Assembly: GCA_028286725.1 (NCBI GenBank)
Contig: JAQBQZ010000005.1
Coordinates: 1 to 50,448, forward strand
From: Candidatus Tayloriibacteriota bacterium
Lineage (GTDB): Bacteria; Patescibacteriota; Minisyncoccia; Phycocordibacterales; CAIRYW01
DNA: 50,448 nucleotides
Direction of reading: 5' to 3'
Below, one piece after another: positions 45,395 through 50,448 of this stretch. A model generated the notes under the pieces. The model saw only the letters and a list, made by a program, of their open reading frames with translations. It was not told where the DNA came from and made no database searches. Position 1 is the first letter of the stretch. The number at the start of each line of letters is the position of its first letter. Position numbers and translations under genes: made by a program.

Positions 45395-47206
45395 ATGTTT
45401 TTTGTACTCATCTCATTTGTTGCCGGTATTCTTACGGTTCTTGCACCCTGCGTACTTCCGCTTCTACCTGTCATTATTGGAAGTTCAGTTTCAGATGTGC
45501 GTTCAAAATTAAAGCCATATATAATTACACTCTCGCTTACTGTGTCTGTGATTTTGTTCACGCTTATTTTGAAGGTTGCGACAATTTTTATTGATATTCC
45601 TCCAACGTTCTGGCAATATCTCTCGGGTGGAATTTTGATCATATTTGGACTCATTACTTTGTTTCCAACACGATGGGAAAAGTTTTCAATCAAACTCAAT
45701 CTCATGTTGAGCAGAAAATCTAACAAGTTGCTTGCTCAAGGTGTAAAGAAAGAAAGTTTTTGGGGCGACATTATTATCGGCGCATCTTTGGGTCCCGTGT
45801 TTTCTTCTTGTAGTCCTACATACTTTGTGATTCTTGCCACTGTGCTTCCTCAGAGTTTTGGAAAGGGTCTTATTGATTTAATTGCATATTCGCTCGGGCT
45901 TTCTCTCTCGCTTCTTCTCATTTCAAAACTTGGACAAAAGCTTGTTGGACGACTTGAAGGTGTTTCAAATCCAGAAGGGTGGTTCAAAAAAACGCTTGGA
46001 GTAATATTTCTTCTTGTTGGTATTTTTGTGGCGACAGGTTATGACAAAGTGGTTCAGTCTTATCTCATAGAGCACAGCGTTTTTGATGTTACAAGGATTG
46101 AAGAGAATTATCTTCTACCAAATGCAACGAACAATACTCAAAATTCTATTTCTACAGGATCGGATGCTTCAACAACAAATGAAGATACTTCAAATGCAAT
46201 GGCGGCAACAAGTACATCGAATGCTGCTGGAGAAAAAGTTTCAAAACCTTCATTTCTTACATCTGCTCAAAAAAGTCTCAAATATTCAAAATACAAGGAA
46301 CTCGTCAATCCAAGCGGGTTTGTAAACAGTGATCCGTTTCAGCTCAAGGATATTGTTGGCAAGAAAGTGATACTTCTCGATGTGATGACTTATAGTTGTA
46401 TCAACTGCCAGCGAACATTTCCATACGCAAATGCGTGGTATGAAAAATATAAAGACAAAGGACTTGAGATTATTGCAATCCATACGCCAGAGTTTGCATT
46501 CGAACACAAGATAGAAAATGTTCGTGAAGCTATGGCGAAGTTCGGAATCAAATTCCCGGTTGTACTCGATAATGATTATGGAACTTGGAATGCATACGGT
46601 AATCAGTATTGGCCACGAAAATATCTTATTGATATTGATGGATATGTGACATATGATCATATTGGAGAAGGTGGATATGATGAGACTGAAGCGCAGATCA
46701 AAAAAGCACTCGAGGAGCGAGCAGAAAGACTTGGTAATACAAATGATGTGAAACAAATAAGTAATTCAGATGTGAGCTCAGGGATAGTTCCAGCAAAACC
46801 AGACGCGAAAAGCCAGGAGACATATTTCGGAGCATTTCGAAATGATAATTTCTTTGGTAATGGGAATGGTGGAGCGATGTACACTGACACGTTCACACTT
46901 CCAAAAACATTTGAGCCAAATCAATTTTACCTTGATGGTGATTGGACCGTGAATGATCAGTACATAGAGTCAAATGGAAATGCTATTCTCGTATTTAATT
47001 ATGATGCCACAAAGGTGCATCTCGTGGCAGAAGCTCCAAATGGAGCAACAATCAGAATCCAAAACGGACAAGTGAAAAATACCACGTGGATGGATATCAA
47101 AGACGCAACACTCTATACGATAGTAGACAATCCATCGTCACAAAAAAATATTTTTTATCTTTCGGTACCAAAAGGGGTGAGGTTGTATTCGTTGACATTT
47201 AGTTAA
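45395..47206 (+). CDS. DipZ-like CcdA/DsbD membrane domain + thioredoxin-like + C-terminal domain fusion
   Basis: LAPCVLPLLPVIIG, GPVFSSCSPTYFVILA, then VILLDVMTYSCINCQRTFPYANAWYEKYKDKGLEIIAIHTPEFAFE...VLDNDYGTWNAYGNQYWPRKYLID. Confidence 0.88.
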   Translation: MFFVLISFVAGILTVLAPCVLPLLPVIIGSSVSDVRSKLKPYIITLSLTVSVILFTLILKVATIFIDIPPTFWQYLSGGILIIFGLITLFPTRWEKFSIKLNLMLSRKSNKLLAQGVKKESFWGDIIIGASLGPVFSSCSPTYFVILATVLPQSFGKGLIDLIAYSLGLSLSLLLISKLGQKLVGRLEGVSNPEGWFKKTLGVIFLLVGIFVATGYDKVVQSYLIEHSVFDVTRIEENYLLPNATNNTQNSISTGSDASTTNEDTSNAMAATSTSNAAGEKVSKPSFLTSAQKSLKYSKYKELVNPSGFVNSDPFQLKDIVGKKVILLDVMTYSCINCQRTFPYANAWYEKYKDKGLEIIAIHTPEFAFEHKIENVREAMAKFGIKFPVVLDNDYGTWNAYGNQYWPRKYLIDIDGYVTYDHIGEGGYDETEAQIKKALEERAERLGNTNDVKQISNSDVSSGIVPAKPDAKSQETYFGAFRNDNFFGNGNGGAMYTDTFTLPKTFEPNQFYLDGDWTVNDQYIESNGNAILVFNYDATKVHLVAEAPNGATIRIQNGQVKNTTWMDIKDATLYTIVDNPSSQKNIFYLSVPKGVRLYSLTFS

Positions 47207-47232
47207 ATAAAAAACGTTAGAGGGGTTTTCCT

Positions 47233-47826
47233 TTAACGTTTAAGTTGGCCTGCTGCACTGAGCAATCCCAAAAGGTACTGTCTCACATAAAATATCCTAG
47301 AACTCACTGTCCCCAGAGAGATATTGCACTGACGTGCAATCTCGAGGTAAGACATGCATTGGATAAATGAAAGACGGAAGATTGTCTGGTGATCCAAGCT
47401 TAATTCAGCAAAACCCATGTTAATAATGGTTAGTACATCTCCGAATTCCGCCACTTCCGAGGGGGAGCTGGCATGTGTGGGTACACTTTCGATGAATGGT
47501 CCTTGGTCTTCATCTTGAATTAAGCGACCTGCGTGATGTCTTTTTTCGGCTCTGTTGGCATCGAGGGTCACATGAATCGCGATAGTGAAGAGCCAGGTTT
47601 TAAAAGCGGACTCTTTCTTAAATTGATGGCGAAATCTCCATACTTTTAGCATTACCATTTGCACAATGTCATCGATCATATTTTGGTGAGGAGTATGACC
47701 TCGACAGATGTTCTCGATGTAATGAATATTATCTTGCATCAGCTCATTGAAAGCTTCCTTGTCACCAGCTTGCATTTTTTCGACAAGTTCCATCTCACTT
47801 GGGTTCTGTGGTTGTTCGGTTTGCAT
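47233..47826 (-). CDS. ECF-like RNA polymerase sigma factor
   Basis: VEKMQAGDKEAFNELM, DIVQMVMLKVWRF, AFKTWLFTIAIHVTLDANR, FRLSFIQCMSYLEIARQCNISLGTVSSRIFYVRQYL. Confidence 0.87.
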   Translation of the reverse strand: MQTEQPQNPSEMELVEKMQAGDKEAFNELMQDNIHYIENICRGHTPHQNMIDDIVQMVMLKVWRFRHQFKKESAFKTWLFTIAIHVTLDANRAEKRHHAGRLIQDEDQGPFIESVPTHASSPSEVAEFGDVLTIINMGFAELSLDHQTIFRLSFIQCMSYLEIARQCNISLGTVSSRIFYVRQYLLGLLSAAGQLKR

Positions 47827-47948
47827 AGTGCTGTGGGTTGGTTCGTGTTCTACCTAAAAGCCTACTCCTCCCATATTCTTTGTCAATTTACTACAGTGCA
47901 TATCTTTTTCTCCTTTATACTTTCCATTTTCTCCCTTATACTAACCAT

Positions 47949-48389
47949 ATGTCATATATAGTGAACAAAAAGGCGCATTTCGACTATGAGATCCTGGAGA
48001 AATTCGTAGGAGGAATTGAATTAATCGGAATCGAAGTCAAATCGATCAAGAATAACCAAGGGTCACTCCTCGGGGCACATGTTGGTATTCGAGGTGGTGA
48101 AGCCTTCCTTTTGGGTTCTGATATTCCTCCGTATCAGATGACTAATACTCCAGAGAGTTACGAAAGAACTCGTGCACGAAAATTACTCCTCACTAAAAAA
48201 GAAATCAAAACACTCGCGGATGCAGAAAGCAAAAAGGGGACGACAATAATCCCGATTTCGCTTTTTCCAAAGGCAAACAAAATAAAAATAGAAATAGGAA
48301 TCGCTCGCGGCAAGAAAAAGTTTGATAAACGAGAATCAATAAAGAAAAGAGATGGTGAAAGGGAAATGAGGAGAGACATAAAAGCTTAG
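47949..48389 (+). CDS. smpB: SsrA-binding protein
   Basis: IVNKKAHFDYEILEKFVGGIELIGIEVKSIKNNQGSLLGAHVGIRGGEAFLLG...RTRARKLLLTKKEI. Confidence 0.95.
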   Translation: MSYIVNKKAHFDYEILEKFVGGIELIGIEVKSIKNNQGSLLGAHVGIRGGEAFLLGSDIPPYQMTNTPESYERTRARKLLLTKKEIKTLADAESKKGTTIIPISLFPKANKIKIEIGIARGKKKFDKRESIKKRDGEREMRRDIKA

Positions 48390-48432
48390 AAGTAAAGAAG
48401 CTTAGGGCTTAGAAGGAGGAAAAATAAATATT

Positions 48433-48470
48433 AAAACAATACAGTGTACTAGTACACTGTATTGTTTTTT
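48433..48470. terminator. 36-bp perfect palindrome / terminator after smpB
   Basis: AAAACAATACAGTGTACT|AGTACACTGTATTGTTTTTT. Confidence 0.8.
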
Positions 48471-48527
48471 AGGAAATAAAAAAAACGACAGGGTATTTCA
48501 CCTGCCGCCGTGTGATGATTGTGCTCA

Positions 48528-49226
48528 TCAAGCTTTTTGCTTTTGCTCGTCGAGGAACCGCTGACCATGACCGAGACGTGTGTCGATCAGTACATCCCTT
48601 TTGCAGAGAGGACATTCTTCGCCTTTCGGCACATCCCATTTCTGAAGATTGAGATCGATGAGTGAGACGACGAACCTGACTCCCAGCTTGTCAGCTGTGA
48701 CTCCTCCACGATTACAGAGGGCGCCGACCCCGATGGCTTTTCCACCACATTTTTCGATGATGTCGATGGTTTTTTGCGCACTTCCGCCACTGTTAAGGAT
48801 GTCTTCGATGGCAATCACTCCGTGTTCTTTGATTTTCTCAGCATAGGAAGAGCGGAGTTTAAACGGAGCTTTGTCATCAGTGAGACTTGTCTTCTCCGCA
48901 TAAAGCGATTGAATGACGATACCGTCTTCACGGGGGAAGAGGGTGTTCAGCCAATATGCAGTGAACGCACCGAGGGAGATTGCTCCCATTGGGGCTCCGA
49001 CAAGAGCAACAATGTCATTGTCTTCGAGACGGCATACCTCATTGATACGGTGAGCAAGTTCATGTCCGAGATGCATCAGATGAATCGGGTGGCTTCCTGG
49101 CGCGTCTTTGTCGATGTAAGTGTCCAGATGGGCTCCGGATGCACCAACGAAGTGGCCCGTGTTGACCGCGTCCATCAGTTCAAGGATCTGTTTGATCTCA
49201 GTATCACTGAGTCTTTTGAGTTTCAT
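48528..49226 (-). CDS. orotate phosphoribosyltransferase-like PRTase
   Basis: VIAIEDILNSGGSAQKTIDIIEKCGGKAIGVGALCNRGG (PRPP-binding style). Neighbouring PyrF. C-terminal CPLC. Confidence 0.75.
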   Translation of the reverse strand: MKLKRLSDTEIKQILELMDAVNTGHFVGASGAHLDTYIDKDAPGSHPIHLMHLGHELAHRINEVCRLEDNDIVALVGAPMGAISLGAFTAYWLNTLFPREDGIVIQSLYAEKTSLTDDKAPFKLRSSYAEKIKEHGVIAIEDILNSGGSAQKTIDIIEKCGGKAIGVGALCNRGGVTADKLGVRFVVSLIDLNLQKWDVPKGEECPLCKRDVLIDTRLGHGQRFLDEQKQKA

Positions 49227-49358
49227 GAGTTTGGTGTTTGTAAAAGTACGAGAGGGCTACCCTCGCACATTTGTTGTTGAGTTTGGGTGAAGCCTGTTTG
49301 GCTATCTCAAATACTACTCACTTTCTAACTTGGTGCAAGTGTAAATATAAAAATAAAA

Positions 49359-49387
49359 AAGGGGATGATTCTTGCGAACCATCCCCC
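49359..49387 (-). terminator. intrinsic terminator after pyrF
   Basis: Minus strand GGGGATG...CATCCCC then TTTTTT. Confidence 0.75.
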
Positions 49388-49400
49388 GTATACCTCTTTA

Positions 49401-50279
49401 TTATTTGAGGTATTTTGCGATCTCTTCATGAAGACGTTTTGCCTCGGTGGCCGCCGCTGCTTCGAAGTCTGTGCCTGCTGAGGCAAAGATGATGCTGCGT
49501 GATGAATTCACGAGGAAGTTTCTGCCCGCCACAGGCACCACGTCTTCCACTTTTGCGCCCTGAGCACCAACACCTGGAATGAGGATCGTCATTTCCGGCC
49601 CCACGAGTTTTCGAACTTCTGCCAATTCAGCGGGCGCAGTTGCACCAACGACGAGAAGACAATTCCTGTTTCGGTTCCAGGAGTGTTTTACTTGGAGTGC
49701 GATTCGCTGGTAAAAGCGAACCTCCCTCGCATGCCCGAGTCCCCATTGCCTGGACTGTTCCGAAGTAATGGTGGTCCAGAGATCCTGAAATTCTGCAGCA
49801 CCAGGATTTGATGTGCGACAGAGAATGATGATGCCTTTTTCGATGCGGTTCAAAAATGGCTGCAATGATTCGCTACCCATGTAAGGGGCGACAGTGATCG
49901 CATCAGCGCCGAGATCTTCGAAGGCGGATGTCACATAGCCGTCATTGGTGTTGCCGATGTCGCCGCGTTTTGCATCCAGGATGACCGGGATATGAGGAGC
50001 GACATGTTTTGCGTAACCAATCACGAGCTTCAAAGCTTCAATTCCGGCCGGACCATGCGCCTCAAAGAATGCGCTGTTCGGTTTGAAGGCTGCAGCATAA
50101 GGTGCTGTTGCTTCGATGATTTTGGTGCAAAATTCAACGAGTCTGCCTTTTACCGTGACAGCATTGAGACTTTGAGGAATCTTTCCCAGTTCGGGATCGA
50201 GTCCGACGCAGACGCGGAAGCCTTGCGCGAATCGTGTTTGAAGTAATGCGTGGAAGTTGCGGGATGATGTTGGTTTCAT
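49401..50279 (-). CDS. pyrF: orotidine 5'-phosphate decarboxylase
   Basis: VCVGLDPELGKIP, AFKPNSAFFEAHG, VILDAKRGDIGNTNDGYVTSAFEDLGADAITVAPYMG, LIPGVGAQGA. Confidence 0.92.
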   Translation of the reverse strand: MKPTSSRNFHALLQTRFAQGFRVCVGLDPELGKIPQSLNAVTVKGRLVEFCTKIIEATAPYAAAFKPNSAFFEAHGPAGIEALKLVIGYAKHVAPHIPVILDAKRGDIGNTNDGYVTSAFEDLGADAITVAPYMGSESLQPFLNRIEKGIIILCRTSNPGAAEFQDLWTTITSEQSRQWGLGHAREVRFYQRIALQVKHSWNRNRNCLLVVGATAPAELAEVRKLVGPEMTILIPGVGAQGAKVEDVVPVAGRNFLVNSSRSIIFASAGTDFEAAAATEAKRLHEEIAKYLK

Positions 50280-50448
50280 GGATGTGTTTGTAATGAAGGG
50301 ATGTAAACGAACGGAGTAACCCGTTCATTTACGGATTTAACTTAGCCATCTCAAATACTACTTAGTTTTTAAACTTATACAAGTTTTGTATTGACAAAAA
50401 AATAGGGAAGAGTAACATATTATTTATGCAATTTAACAAAGCAAATCT

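Noticed and set aside
1-50448. Antiphage defence or mobile element island
   Set aside because: No integrase, transposase, restriction, toxin-antitoxin or Cas-like ORF was recognised. The Xre gene pairs with a membrane protein of DUF2178-like character rather than a toxin.

Overview
The window looks like a chromosomal segment from a Patescibacteria/CPR (Parcubacteria-like) genome. That placement is inferred from no uL30 gene between rpsE and rplO, S74-type surface proteins with GNVGIGTTTPWG repeats, and an AT-rich layout without Shine-Dalgarno motifs. The core is an interrupted str-S10-spc ribosomal superlocus (rpsL, rpsG, fusA, tuf, rpsJ to rplE, rpsN to secY, adk, map). Islands of non-ribosomal genes, each with its own terminators, break it up. 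Other recognisable genes are rpmB, infC-rpmI-rplT, ndk, smpB, homoserine dehydrogenase-like, a TraG/VirB4-like ATPase, a 1998-aa S74 surface protein, a DipZ-like CcdA-thioredoxin fusion next to an Xre regulator, an ECF-type sigma factor, and a PyrE-like/PyrF pair. I saw no CRISPR array, rRNA, convincing tRNA, transposase or classical defence system. The most interesting signals are regulatory: (i) five translation-gene promoters (rpsL, fusA, tuf, rpsS, rpsN) each followed 8-9 nt after the -10 box by a tiny terminator-like hairpin plus U-tract; (ii) many genes with a -10 box 6-12 nt before ATG, implying leaderless mRNAs; (iii) a 25-bp element with an ACCC-GAGA-GGGT hairpin, present between genes and also in frame inside a four-helix-bundle gene; (iv) palindromic operators shared by an Xre gene and a DipZ-like gene, and others at TrmB-like and ACT-like regulator genes; (v) matching promoter/leader architecture at the two pyrimidine genes; (vi) a candidate structured RNA before the homoserine dehydrogenase gene. 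All calls come from reading the sequence and ORF track. No database search was run.
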